Of a DNA stretch of 64,000 nucleotides, positions 1-12,142 are shown piece by piece. This DNA is from Aurifilum marmelostoma (taxonomy: Eukaryota > Ascomycota > Sordariomycetes > Diaporthales > Cryphonectriaceae). The notes under the pieces were generated by a model, which had not been told where the DNA came from, searched no databases, and saw only the letters and a list, made by a program, of their open reading frames with translations. Within the stretch, counting starts at the first letter, position 1; each line of letters begins with the position of its first letter. Location of the stretch: positions 186,001 to 250,000 of the forward strand of contig JAMXSV010000019.1 in NCBI GenBank assembly GCA_027559495.1, written 5' to 3'. A program made the position numbers and the translations under genes.

Positions 1-2047
1 ATTGGGACCAACAACCACGACTTTCATACCATGTGGGACCCTTGGATGCCCATGATCGGCTCTACGCCGAATTTCTCTTTCCCTTCAGGCCTACGGGAAG
101 AATGGATCCCCTCTCCCTCTCTTCCAGCCTTCCATGCTCTCTCCATGGGTAGGCGTAACATTCACCACTCATTTTGCTGCCTCCTACTCCAGTCACTTCT
201 GAAGGCTAAAGAAAGATATGGAAAATGCAGGGATGGAGGGGGATAGCGAAGGAGGCGTCGAGGCATCAAGAGACGTATGCATGCTTGCGAAGTGCGTAAG
301 CCCCCAGTAAGGATCCACAGAAATAGTGTGTGGGGAAGAAAAAGATGCAAGGGCTGGCCTCTACAACTGGGTCATGCTCACACGATCTGGGGTCAGGAAG
401 AGCTGTGACGGAATGGGAGAATAAAATTTATGGCATACAAGACTTTCGATACAGATAGCCAGGAGCATACTACAGGAGGCAGATGGTGGGGTCTATCCAC
501 GCCGTTCCCCCTGTCTGCCTGTCCGTGCCGCTATCCCGTCGAGGGAAAAACCCAACGCGAGCAGAGGATTACGTGTATGGTCCACCCGTCACCTATTCCT
601 GAGGCCCCTTCGCTCGCCTCTCAGGGATGGTAGCGTACAGGGCGGGAACCCTGCATGTCTGCAAAAGGAGACGCGGCAGGAGATCTCGGGCCTCGGTGCT
701 CAGGTTGGCAGACCACACCGACTTCCGACCGTGGAATAAAGAAAGGGTTATCGGGGTGGTCTGCAAGGAAGTCTACTGTATCCTGTGACAATTTCTCCTG
801 TTGGCCCATTAGTTTCATGTCTTGTTTCTTGTCGTTTGATCACAGTAGATCCTGCTTCTTGTTGATTTACACACATACTTCCCTTATCGTCCTTAAATTG
901 CCAAAAGAAGCCCCTAGGGAAGATAGCATAGTAGTGCCTGAATTCTTGCCAAGGTGGACGGATGGGCCCAAGGTCTCCTCATTGGCGTCGTAGGCCTAAC
1001 GCCAAAAGAGCCCCGAGTCAAGTCTCGAGTTTGATCTCCGCCCTTGGCAGCTGGCGCACTGCAGACACGCACGCACATAGGGGCATCCTCACAGTCTAGA
1101 AAGAGGCTGAGGGGCTAATGAAGAGAGGGCAGCACTAGGAACAAAACGCGGTGGCGCAGAAGGGGGTCCAACGGGTCTAGATATATTAATCTTGGCCAAG
1201 CCACTCAGAATATACGTCGCCCTCGTCGCGACACTTGCTCGCAGTCTGAATCCAAAGATCAAACTCCGTGCTCGGACGATACACGATATTCACTCGGGAT
1301 AAAAAGGAGAAAGGAAGAGAAAGGAAAAATAGGAAACTGACATCACTGATGTTCTGACTTTCAGGCAAAATCACAGCCTACAACGCCGGTTCGTCGCATC
1401 CGGATCAGTATATTACTTTCTCTCCTCTCGAAGAATAATCTGAGCATTCGACCAAAACGATAGCCAGCGGCCAGATTTGTTACTGAAAATGGCGTCGGTG
1501 AGCAAGAGAGAAGAAGAACATCAAAGACGGCAGAGCACGGTGAGCGGGATGTGGGCGACCTGGGTTCTTCGGCGAACCCAACACGCCACTACTGTAAATT
1601 CATGACTGCTACGACACGGCATCGGCTCCTGCTGAAATCACCCCGGCCGGTTCCAGCCAAGGTTTCTGCAGCGGGACGTGCTCCAGCGTTGTTTGGCCGC
1701 TGTCCAAAGGCCGTTGTGCCACGGCCCAGCTTTGCTTACGGTACCGATACAATTTTCATTTGTATTCGTTTTCTTTGATTATGATACAGATCATACTGTA
1801 GAAGGTTCGTTTCGCAGGAGGAATGAAGAAGAGATGGGTGTGAACTGCATGACAATGTCTTTTCAAGCAAAAAGGAACGATACAACTGTGGATTATTTCG
1901 GTGCATGCTGACAGTCATCATTATCTCATCTCAAACACAAAATTCCACAGCCCGAGGTGTCGTACACAAGCCCACTCTCCCCCTCCCTTCCAAGGCTACA
2001 CTCCAAAGGGAAACAGAAAAGCACCACAGACAAGACTCGGCCAAAAC
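1..2047. other. Intergenic stretch without a confident gene
   Basis: Only short open frames on both strands, with no recognisable family. A possible set of minus-strand exon remnants lies at about 1186-1496 and is described under findings. The last part is the 5' flank of the MBL-fold gene that starts at 2048. Confidence 0.5.
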
Positions 2048-3283
2048 ATGGCATCATCTCACGGCCTGGTCGAGGTCGACAGCATCGAGGTCAAGGTCAT
2101 CGTCGACAATGAGGTCGACCCCATCTCTCCCAGCAACAACCCCGCCGTGCAGTACGCAGGCCTGATGCAGGGTCAACCTGTGGACCCTCTACCGATTGGC
2201 GACAGCAGAGGTGGCGCCAAGGGGGTAATCAAGATGGAAAATATCTGTTGCGGCGCCCACGGCCTGTCGCTTATGATCGTGCGCGTCCTAACACTCTCTT
2301 CTCCTCGTTTGCTGACCCCCCTTGGTGATCTTCCCCAAAGCCGCTAACCACAAACGTGATGTGTAATATTCTACATTTTTTAGACAGCAAAAAGAGGAGA
2401 CCAGAAGCACACTCTTCTCTTCGATACGGGACCAGAGGAGTCCGCCTGGGCCCGCAACGCCTCCCGCCTGCGAGCCGAACTTGCCGCCATCGAGCACATC
2501 CACCTCTCTCACTGGCACCGCGACCATTCGGGTGGCATGCTCGAGGCCATCAGGGCCATCACCACAGCCAAGGAGCAGGAACAAGAGCAGCAGTCATTGA
2601 CCCACACTACTAATCATCTCACCGTGAATGTGCACCCAGATAGGCCGGCGTACAGGGGAATGTTGGCGCCATCGGGAGCAGTAGTGAGTCTGGAGGCGGA
2701 TCCGACTATTGAGGAAATGGAAAGGGCGGCAACGAAGGCGGAGATAGCATCTACCCCGTCCGTCGTCTTTGTCATCAAGCAGGAAGCTTCGGCACACAGC
2801 ATGTTGGACGGGTTCTTCATGTCATCAGGCGCCATCCCTCGGCGCACTGCCTACGAAAGGGGCATCCGTGGTGGTGTACGCTTCGTGCCCTCGTCACCGC
2901 CCTTATCGTCGACCGGCAGTGACGGCAACTGGGAGCCAGACGAGCTTATCACCGACGAGCGGCTTGTCATGTGCCGACTCAGAGGGAAAGGACTTGTTGT
3001 GTTTACGGGTTGCAGCCATGCAGGGGTCATCAATGTGTGCCGTCACGCCCTCGAGCTGGACGGGCGAGGAGCAGATGTCCTTCACGCGGTAGCTGGTGGG
3101 TTTCATCTGGCAGACAATCAGCCCGAGAAGATGGCCTCGTCGCTGGAGGACCTGAAGGCCCTTAGACCCAAGGTGCTGATGCCAGGACACTGCACGGGCT
3201 GGAAGTTCAAGTCCATGTGTGAACAGGCGATGCCGGGCGTGGTGGTGCCTTCTTTCTGTGGAACGACGTATACACTGGAGTGA
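2048..3283 (+). CDS. MBL-fold metallo-hydrolase (DHPS-like subgroup)
   Basis: Two exons, 2048-2278 and 2384-3283, give 376 aa. The 105-bp intron (GTGCGC...TAG) has a GCTAAC branch point, is in phase 0, and joins LSLMI to TAKRGDQKHTLLFDTG. The zinc motif HxHxDH is seen as HWHRDH, straight after a conserved LLFDTGPE segment. Further family signatures are GCSHAGVIN, AGGFHL and the C-terminal MPGHCTGW. This order is characteristic of the metallo-beta-lactamase superfamily proteins related to 7,8-dihydropterin-6-yl-methyl-aminobenzene-5'-phosphate synthase. Family membership is clear, but the substrate cannot be read from sequence; archaeal relatives act in pterin synthesis and fungal ones are uncharacterised. 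No signal peptide is seen, so it is probably cytosolic. An acidic/Gln run (KEQEQEQQ) sits after the metal motif. The gene is convergent with the GH20 gene, with 115 bp between stop codons. Confidence 0.85.
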
Positions 3284-3398
3284 GAGCAGTATTTAAGAAG
3301 GGAGAAGTCGAAGACACACACAGCTTTGGGGAAAGCAACAAAGCGATCTATATATATATACATTTGAAAAATTGTCAATCTCCTCGTAGCTGTCAAAA

Positions 3399-5662
3399 TC
3401 AAGCCACAGAAGTCAGACTGAACCCCTTCAGACTCCCCGTCCAGCCACTCTCAGAGCCCCCCACCGTCTTCAGAGGTGCCTCAAACGCAATCTCTGCCCA
3501 ATGGAAGTACTCCCCGTTGATGCCCATCTCCGCCAGGAACTCTGCCTCGTTCACCAATGCCTCACCCCCACCGGTCGACGCTACAGAAGCAAACGTCCGG
3601 TTCCCACGGGCAATAATGGACAGGTCGACGGCCTCGTTCAGCGGTAGCGTGTCATTAAGGCGGAAATAGTTACCTGCTGCGAAAAAGGTGATGTTGGGGG
3701 TGAGCATGAGTGAGGAGTCGCCGCCTGTGAGGAGGGTCGCGTTCGTGGGAGCTGTCAGGTTGGTGACTGTCAGCCCTGCGAGAGTTAGGGTGTAGTTGCG
3801 GCCCTTGGACGAGTGAGGCGTCACGATAGAGCAGGACGGGCTGAGTTGGAGGGCATCTCCTGTTGTTGATACGTCGCAGTCTGTGTCGATGCCGAAGCCA
3901 TTCGCAGATGTGTCCTGGAGGGTGCCGTTGCTCGAAAGGGTGTAATTGAAAATGACATCTGAGGACGACACAGAGGGTATGGCACGGTCGAGATTCTGCG
4001 CTGGCACGACAGCATGCAGGGTCTCGAAGATGGCGTCAAAGTCGGCCGTTGACAGGTTGCCTCCCCATTGCTTGTCTGCCAGCGCAGGGATGCCGGATCT
4101 CCAGGCATAATATGCTTCCGAGTACACAGAGGCATTTGCACCGTAATCGTTCCAGAGAGGCACGATGGACCCAAGCACATAGGGGCTTGACTCAGGAGGA
4201 TTGTCAGTGGCATTACTCTGGTCAAAGACATAGGGCCGCCAGTACGTGCCATCTGGTGGCGTGCCGTGAAACGTCTTGGTCAGGTTGATGTGGTTAAGAT
4301 AGCCTCCAGGAGGTGCCCACTTGTTAACGACGTAAAAATCGTCGTTGGAATTGACCACGGAGTAATTGTTCAGAATATAGTCGTAGTAAGGGTTGTCCTC
4401 AAAGTATTCCCAGTGCTGTACCGAGACATTCTGGTAGATGTTCTCGTACGTGCCGTTGTAGATAGGAGGGAATGTGCCCCAGATCCGGATCGCCTTGCCT
4501 GCTGTTGTGCCAATGTAACTCGCCATGGCATTGACAAAGGTGTTGTAATCCGTCGAAGGTCCCGTGTACTCGTCTGCTCCGATGGAGACCACCTTTGTAT
4601 GAAACCAGGGGAGAAACTCGCCCCAGATGGTCTCCATCGTGGGGATCGTCTCAGGGTGGCTGATGTTCAGCAAACTCAGATCAGTCGAGTAACCAAGCTC
4701 GGGTTTCCACTGCACAATCACCAGTGCGTGTCCTGGTGCCTCGATCTCCGGAATGACCGTCACACCACGAGCAGCGCATGATGACTGGATCTCGTCAAAG
4801 TCCTCGCGGGTGTACGACTCGTTTTTGTATTTGTTAAGCCCAGCCAGGGCTTCGGCATCCGACCAAAGCCGGAAGCGCGCGTATAGGCTCAGCGAACGTT
4901 CGCTTGAGTAGATGTCGACGTTGTTGTACAGATTGTCGCTGAGGTGCAGGTGGAAAGTGTTTTGCTTAAAAAAGGACATGTAGGCGCACATTTCCTGCAT
5001 GAATTCCTTAGGATAAAAGTGCCGTCCCGCATCCAGCATCATCCCTCGCGTGGCCCACCCCGGTACGTCGTCGCCTGTGCCTGATGGGACGGCGCCATCA
5101 TTCAGAGTAGCCTGCTGCAGGACGGTTCTGGTCCCCCACCACGCGCCGAGAGGGCTTGCTCCTGTGATGGTGATCTGTGTCGGTGTTACGCTAAGAGTAT
5201 AGCCCTCTGAGGACGGGTCACCTGATGCGTTCAGATAGCTGCTGGGGTCTCCGAGGGTCAGGAAGACGCTCCCAGCCGTGGTGCTGCTCGTCCCATTGGT
5301 AATGGTGGCGCTGACGTTGAAAATGCTGCTCAGGTCCTCAGCGAAGGTCGTCGCAAACTCGAATAACGTAGGCGGGATGAGCGTGTCCATAGAGTCGTCT
5401 ACAGCAGAGGCATATTGGCTGTCCACCACGATGGTCTGGATGCTGGACAGGGCAAAAGAGCCATTAGACACCCCGTAGGGCAGAGTTGGTATTCCGAGGA
5501 GGACATCGCCGGCAACAAGTGCTATAGTGATCGCAAGACAACAGGGGAACAGTCAGCTGTCATGTTCTTGAGGAGAGCGGGGTGGAAAAAATAACCAGTT
5601 GATCACTTACAAGTCGCCGACAGCCCAATCAGGGTCGTCTTGACGTTGAAGAGAAACTCCAT
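3399..5662 (-). CDS. Secreted GH20 beta-N-acetylhexosaminidase-like enzyme
   Basis: Exon 1 is 5662-5611 and exon 2 is 5521-3399, giving 724 aa. The 89-bp intron starts GTAAGT, and splicing completes a signal peptide (MEFLFNVKTTLIGLSATSLVAG). An N-terminal GH20b-like alpha/beta domain (to about residue 165) precedes the TIM barrel. The barrel contains RGMMLDAGRHFYP, HLHLSDN (about 208-214), VIPEIEAPGHA, and the catalytic Asp-Glu pair D334-E335 in SIGADEYTG. GH20 enzymes use substrate-assisted catalysis on terminal GlcNAc/GalNAc. The GADEY form resembles the dispersin-B/lacto-N-biosidase-like branch more than classical HxGGDE hexosaminidases. The remaining roughly 250 residues are Ser/Thr/Asn-rich, with many N-glycosylation sequons and no recognised fold. 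It is probably extracellular and could act on chitin- or glycoprotein-derived sugars; specificity is inferred. Confidence 0.85.
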
Positions 5663-7941
5663 CGTACATTCCGTCTTGTCTGACAACCACGACAATACCA
5701 CCTGCCCATGTGATGCAAAGTCGCCTACAAGGAAAGTTGATGCTGCTGTCATGGTGGCGATGAGGCAAAGAGGGGGCAGTGCCGCAATTTATCCGAAGCG
5801 GCATCGAAGCAGGACTAAAATTACAGTATGCACAAGTTGACTACCAACGGATGGCACTCTAGGCATGATAGGGCGTCACTCTGCAGATGAGGCCATCATG
5901 ATCCCGGGCAAGAGACTCCGCACTGCGATGCAATCATCCAGCCAAGGTAACGTTGCTGACAATCGTTGGGGAAGGGCTCTTCTCGCTGCCGCTGCGGTCC
6001 ACCGTCCAGATGTGGAGACAAGCAGGCGACGGGTCCCCTGAACGTCCCAAACTTTGTCCTGATTATCTGCTCTATGATGCGATAAACAGCCACAATAAAA
6101 GGCATAGGCAAGCACAGAATTGGCAAGATTCGTTGTCCCCTATCAGACTCACGTTGATCTTCAGCCGACGTTCGAGATGTTTCGTGTCATCCAAGACGAC
6201 ACCATTCTTATCATCGAGTTCCAACAAGGCGGACCCCCCGGCCGTTGAGGAATCCAGCTTCCCGACCGGGCCTATATGCCGGATGAGGTTGCGGTGCCGT
6301 TGCGATCGCCATAGCCATGACTATACTGGTGTGGGGGACTGCAACATACCCTAATTGTCTGTATTACTACGTAGTACAATAATGAGGTGTATTATCGTGT
6401 GATTATTAGCTTGCCATGTTTGTTCTCTATTGTCTGAACCGCCATTGCTATACGACCTGTCCAGAGCGAACGGGTTGTTCTGAACAATGGTCGTCCGTTG
6501 CCCTCGTCGCACAGCATACTCGACCATGCTTCAGCTGTGACTTGACGGGTCCAGGAAGAGAAGAAGAGAGATGAAAGTCTTTGCACTGGCCAAATAAGAC
6601 GAAGATGCTGAGGCGTCCTCTGAATGAATTGAAGCGAGGAGTATCGCACCCTATGGCGAGCTGGATTTTTTGGTCTGAGTGAAGAGGGCTTTCTGTGAGC
6701 GCTAATTGATTAATTATAATATCTACTGGCTCTCCTTAGGCCCTATCGAAGGGGCTATTGAATGGCGCAGTGACCAGGAGTGAGCAGTGCGTCTTCCTTC
6801 TCCGTCTACGCGAAGGTCACAAAATGCGAACGGGCCTGTTTTAAAGCAGGAGCAGGCAACCACTCCGTGACAGGACCATCTGCTAGGACGCTATGTAGAC
6901 GGATAACGCTGACAGGAAGCCAGCCTAAAAACAAGATGGCTCCGTTGGCAGATCACATTATTCCGAATCCATCTGACCGAGTGCTCGGGTCCTGTCATGG
7001 ACTCTGCAAAGCATATCATGTTGAGAAACATGACCCAGGGAAAAAAAAAAAGAAGACAGAAGAAAGGGAATATAGGCTGCCAGAGGAGAGACAAGAAGAC
7101 AAAAGGAATAAAAGATAGGCATCTTTGATAGTCTTGTGGATCGAAGTGAGGGCTGGCTTCCTGGGCATAATATGGGAACACCATGCTGGAAGCCATGTTC
7201 CACACACGATGATTGATAGGCTATTATGGCAGTAACGTGGTACTGTCAAGTCGCTGGCCAGAAAAACCAAGCTTAGAGCTGGGCATCCCTCATGTTTCGT
7301 TCTATCTGATGTCACACGAAACGCCAAGAGAGGCTCATCAATAGGCCTCGGAAGTGGTATTTTGGTGTTGCGATCAAGCGATGCCAAGGGCTGAGTCAGA
7401 TTATACTGCTTCTGCCGCAGTTTTAAATCTATTTATTTTGGAATACTTTGTGTAACGTGTCGACATAGGTAGCGCCTGTTTCGTCCTTGGGATCGATCGC
7501 ATCAATGCATAGGCCTGGTGGCTACGACGGGCGGTCGTGTCCTAGCACCACCAATGAACTCTATCATTTCCGTGATGATCACTTGTTCTTCACTGCCACC
7601 TGGTGTCGAAGACAGAGGCAGCTTCTCAGCTGAGGTGAGTGTCGCGAGTATTCCTCGTTCAAAGCCATAATTATCTCGCATATTTGCCTTGGGCTTCTCG
7701 GACTATCACGATGGCTGTTACTATCGGCCAACTTGGTCTGTCTCTGCGTTTGGTGCTCAACGCTCGTCAACGAGTATATATACGGCCCTCAAGTCGACCA
7801 AAACTCTCTATCAAACAGCATCATCCTCATCCTCATTCACAGCATCTCAATTACTTTGTTTCTGGAAAACAACAGTTTCAATCATCATCTCTACTCAACA
7901 AGACAGACATACAGCGTTGAAAACCCCCCATAACTATCAAA
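5663..7941. other. Intergenic stretch, no gene seen
   Basis: Short frames only, none protein-like. It holds the 5' flank of the GH20 gene on one side. On the other lies the promoter and a CT/CA-rich leader (about 7795-7941) of the small secreted protein gene. Confidence 0.55.
7775..7782 (+). promoter_or_regulatory. Putative TATA box of the small secreted protein gene
   Basis: TATATATA lies 160 bp upstream of the ATG at 7942, followed by a leader rich in CTCATC/CAAC and then AACTATCAAAATG at the start. A strong TATA box and a pyrimidine-rich leader are common in highly expressed fungal genes. The function is inferred from position alone. Confidence 0.5.
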
Positions 7942-8423
7942 ATGCATACCGCCTTCGTCCTTAACACCATGCTCGCCCTCGGCGCTGCTATGGGGGTTTC
8001 CGCCTCAGCGCTCGCTCCTCGTGCCAACCGCAAGGCCAACGAGTTCTCCAGCGACAACTGGTAAGATTCCGTACATCCGGATCGATCCACCCGTCCACCG
8101 CTCCCGACTGTCTCCTTGATCCAATGTGATCACCTGCTGACTTGCATGTTTCTTTCCCACGAACCAGTGCTCAAGGTACCGCCTCCTACGAGCATGAGAG
8201 CAACTTCAACGTCGACGTCACAATGGACGATACCAGCCACTCCGTGTACTTTGCCTCTGGCCCCTGGTTCTACTACAGCGAGAAGAGCGGTGATGACGGC
8301 TCATGCGTGGGCGACCTGTTGGGCAGCTGGGCCAACGATAACGACCACCCGTGTGTCAACTTGGACCAGCGGGATGGCGACAGCCGCCGTATCAAGTGCG
8401 TCAGGTGGAACAATGGCAGTTAA
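7942..8423 (+). CDS. Small secreted four-cysteine protein (effector candidate)
   Basis: Two exons, 7942-8060 and 8168-8423, give 124 aa. Splicing of the 107-bp intron (GTAAGA...CCAG) creates a cysteine codon across the junction (SSDNC-AQGTAS). The N-terminus is a clear signal peptide, with a hydrophobic core at about residues 4-25 ending ASALA. It is followed by a short basic stretch (PRANRK) that could be a Kex2-like processing region. The mature protein is acidic and has four cysteines (C40, C86, C102, C117), enough for two disulfides. No known domain is recognised. Small size, secretion and even cysteine number fit the broad class of fungal secreted proteins that includes effectors and small antimicrobial or surface proteins; which of these it is cannot be decided from the sequence. 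Confidence 0.75.
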
Positions 8424-9816
8424 GTTGGAGTTGGGCTGAGATCTCTGGAAGATTTCCATCCGTTGGATGTGTGGGGAATGCCAGGTGCAGCATGTTACCA
8501 ACGAAGAGCGTAGATCGCCTCCAATACCACATTCGTTTGAGTTCTTCCTTTTCTACATTTCTTACGGGAAATACCTAAACGTCCATGTACCTTGTGCCCA
8601 ATGTTTCTAGTGACGCAGCTTATTTCCTTGAACCCTGCGGCGGATGAAGACCAGCTCAAACGTATGCTCATCTCATGCCACCACCAGAGCCCGAGAGACC
8701 ACGGCCACAGCCAAGATGGCGGTTTCAGTGTGATCCGGACAGAAGTTCTGTTCCATAGCTGGCGGAGTGGACTCCTCCCCTCTCTCGCTGGCTGGGTTTG
8801 TAACATTAGCATTATCACACCTAATCCATAAGGAATTGTAGAATGAATTGGCATGTTTCGAGTCCATGGGATGCTCAAAGCGCCCTGTACCAGCCGTCGA
8901 TTATTTGGGTCCAGTGCCCTCGCTCCCATAAACGAACAAAAGAGCGAAATATGTGTCTTGACCCCGGAACCATTCGGCATCGTAGGCCCATGTTTGTTCA
9001 ACGATGTCAAATACTTCTACGAGACTTGGAGGCTGCGGTCGGATTTCCGTGATCTGGTTAGATGTACGGTTGAAAACATTGAATGCATGGAGAAGATAGA
9101 TGCCTTGTATGCTAATTGTGCGGTAATCAGCAGTGAGATGATATGCGAGCATAGTAGCTCAAACCCTCAGTTGGGTAATTCTGTGTTGCGCGCATGCAGG
9201 GTTTGACTTACTTCCAATCTCGGGACCCGGCATGCCATCATTTGGGATGTCAGTTTTTTTTTTCATTTTATTTTTTTAAAAGAGAAAAGATGCATATTCT
9301 GAGCTGTGATAAATCAAAGGATCTGGCCGAGAGTCGTACCGTAACTGGGTAGTCAATGGCGAAGGGTCATGACGGAATAATATATCATAGTTCACGCACG
9401 AAGGTGACTCGCAGAGTATATGCCTACTCTTTTATAGAAAGGAATATGTGTGGTTGAAGTGAGTCTGTTGGTTATGTTTAAAGCCGTATATTGCTACTCT
9501 GCTGCATGATCGAGGCATTGTCCTGTAATACGTATAGTACGGAAGCCATTAATAGTCACCGCTTGAGTCTTATGTAACGAGTCTTATTATTAAAGGTTTA
9601 TGTCTTTACGTGAAGACAGAATAAACATAATTGGCCCGTTGACTAGGGGTGTAGGCCTCGGAATGAAACTTTGGTCTCGCTCAACAAAATTAGTTTCTCT
9701 AGGTAATTATCCCTTCGGCCATCCAATAGCCTAAACCATCAAAGTCATGTGCACATGAAGTCATCAATAGGAAAGCCAATCAACCAAGTGCCGCTGCCGC
9801 TTGCAAAGATCCCCGG
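8424..9816. other. Intergenic stretch with ambiguous open frames
   Basis: Around 8850-9206 both strands stay open for about 80-118 codons, but neither frame shows a family, splice structure or convincing start. An A/T homopolymer patch lies at about 9255-9285, and 9360-9700 is AT-rich. No gene is called. Confidence 0.45.
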
Positions 9817-10870
9817 TCACACCGCCCGCGTGTTGGACAGGTGGTTTCGCATCGTCTCCGCGGTCTGCTGAAGGCCCATGATAGTGTGGATCGTTCCGCC
9901 GCCAGGAGAACGAACCAGGGCATCTTTGATAAGCACCTTGTATCCGATGGACGCTGAGGAGTAGACCATCCTCAGCGTGTCGGCTACATCCCTTTCTCGG
10001 GCATCCATGGCATTGCTCCCACAGGGTTTGCCCTGGTCTCTGAACCAGACCGCAGCGATATCATCATCTTGTGGCAGTGCCGGCTCGAGGATGAACATCA
10101 AGTGTTTTCGAGGTTTGTACTGCTGTGGAATGCGGTGATCAGCGATGCACGCGTAGTAAAGGTTGAAAGCGTGCTTGAGAAGTTTATTTCCGGCGAACTG
10201 CAGAGAGAAGAAGGTCAGTTATGAGCAGCTAGGTATTGGGGGGTGGGGGAATGTTTTGATAGGAACATACCTTGATCCCGGTAGCTTCATCCTTCTCCTC
10301 GATGTAGATCATTTCTATGAAGACGAGATCGTCTTCATAGCTGGGACCCGGGGCCTCAAGGTTTTGGGGCTGGCCATTCTTGCCGTAGATCGATCGCAAG
10401 GCTTGCGCCATGTCCTTGGCCTCGTACTTGTACTTGGACATGGAGCCTTGCAACCACTCGGAGATCCAGAGGGGAGAGTTCCGGTCTTTCTGGATACACG
10501 TTGCTGACTTTCTCAGCAGCCAGCCGTCAATATGACCGATGTGGAATTCTCCTTGAGGCAACGTGAGATATAAGTCGCCGCGGTAGTTCACCCGGCTTTC
10601 ATATCCCAGCGGGTCTTCTGAGACCGCGAGGTTCATCCTTAGGGGTGCGGGGGGGCCATCGGCCGGAAACGAAACCTCCTTAGAGCGACTCGCTTCGGCC
10701 AGCAACCCAGAATCGCTGGGAGTAGCTCTCGGGCTGAGCGGTGGAGCTGGGGATGAGCCCTCCAGGGCCTCTGTGAAGTCGAGGCATTCGGAGTCTGGGG
10801 TGGGCATCATGTTTGGTTTCTGGCGCTTGGTGGGCGGCTCACAGCCTTCTCCGCTTCGCTTGGGAGCCAT
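9817..10870 (-). CDS. Hypothetical protein with N-terminal nuclear-signal-like basic region
   Basis: Exon 1 is 10870-10271 (200 codons) and exon 2 is 10197-9817, giving 326 aa. A phase-0, 73-bp intron (GTATGT...CTGCAG) joins EATGIK to FAGNKLLKHAF. The start MAPKRSGEG is the first ATG of the long frame. Residues 3-20 carry two basic clusters (PKR and TKRQK) that look like a bipartite nuclear localisation signal, followed by a Ser/Pro-rich disordered region to about residue 80. The conserved-looking core runs from GHIDGWLLRKS through DDLVFIEMIYIEE and ends with DTLRMVYSSASIGYKVLIKDAL. The core spacing faintly recalls GNAT-like fungal proteins, but I see no acetyl-CoA loop and do not claim that function. 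A minor alternative reading runs 11 codons past the splice donor. Confidence 0.65.
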
Positions 10871-12142
10871 AGCGACGGTGAGGGAGCCGAAACAAAGATG
10901 ACAAGACTTACACAAGATCAAATGGAATCTGATTCCAAGAAGAGAGTGTGCAGGTGGGAGTCAGGGTGATAAGCAGGCGTGATCAGAATTGTGGTCTATA
11001 AGAGAGAGAGAGAGATGAATGCAGAGGACTTTCATCAGGGTTAAATAATACTCTTCGTGAAAAATCATTCATATTACAACACTACAAAAGTTACAAAACA
11101 GTCATCATTTTGATGTAGATCATCACAAGTGGAGGAGTCCTAGGGAGGAGCTAAGAGAGGACAGTAACAATCTATTCATGATAGTCTTGTTTTAGAACAA
11201 TGTACCACTTGCTAGCTCTCTCATAGCTGTGCAAAAGGTCTATACTCCAGTGCATGGCTGTGACTTTTTGAGGCTCAGTGCCTATACAATCGTTCTGTTT
11301 GCCTCTAGCTGCTTTGTTGATCAAGTAGACCATGTCACGGTTCATGACAACCAAGCTGCTTGTCGTCCCCCCCCCCCCCCGTTTTTTTTATTATATGAAA
11401 AAGCACTATGTATAGCATTGTTGTAACCATTGGCACTTTACAATACTGATTCTCTAGTCACATATGGCCATGGCGTAAAATGAATGGGTTCTTTATGCAA
11501 CGAGTTGCAATTCTTTCATCGTACTGACTGACGTATCAGGTGTGGTTGGGTTGCAAGGCAGAAACGCAGCATGACCGGTGGACATCAGTCATCTCAGATA
11601 AACAGACCTTGGGAAGTCACTGGGTTGGAGTTAACTTCCAGCAGTTTTGACATGGTACAAGCAATCTGCAGTATGTCCTACATGGTGCTTTAGTGTTGTA
11701 AATGAACCTCCAAGTACTGAGGCTCAGGTGTGCTCAAGGCCAACATAAGCTACTGCTCAGCCTTAGCATTGAAGCTAGGAATGAGCTACAGCAATGCGCA
11801 GGGTGGTCATTGTCCTAGTCTGGCCTCAGGGGATTCACTAAGTGGCCTAGTGCGCTGACATACCAGCCATCATCAGTCACATCGATATTCACCATGGCTA
11901 ATAAATGGGTCACTGGGCCTAGCCAAGCTGCTATCACGGCAATAGAGAAGCACTTTGGGAAAGTCTAGGCATCACAAGATGTCATTTGGTATTTTTTGTG
12001 AGACCTTTTGCGGTCCTAAAGCTTTGCGTTCCCACCACGGGCCCGAAGCCACCAACTCCTGAGTGAGGTGAGATACGCTTCCCATGTTGTGAGAAATCTC
12101 CGTCGAAACTCTTCGAGCTCTCCACTAATAACTGTAGCATTT
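10871..12142. other. Intergenic stretch, no gene seen
   Basis: Contains a (GA)n microsatellite near 11001-11015, a 14-base C tract (11367-11380) followed by a T run, and otherwise unremarkable moderately AT-rich sequence with only short frames. Confidence 0.55.
11367..11380 (+). repeat. C14 homopolymer tract
   Basis: Fourteen consecutive C followed directly by G and a run of T. Intergenic; one of several long G/C homopolymers in this window. Confidence 0.9.

Noticed and set aside
8495..9206. Open frames of 80-171 codons on both strands
   Set aside because: Neither strand shows a start context, family or introns that extend the frame; strands conflict with each other.
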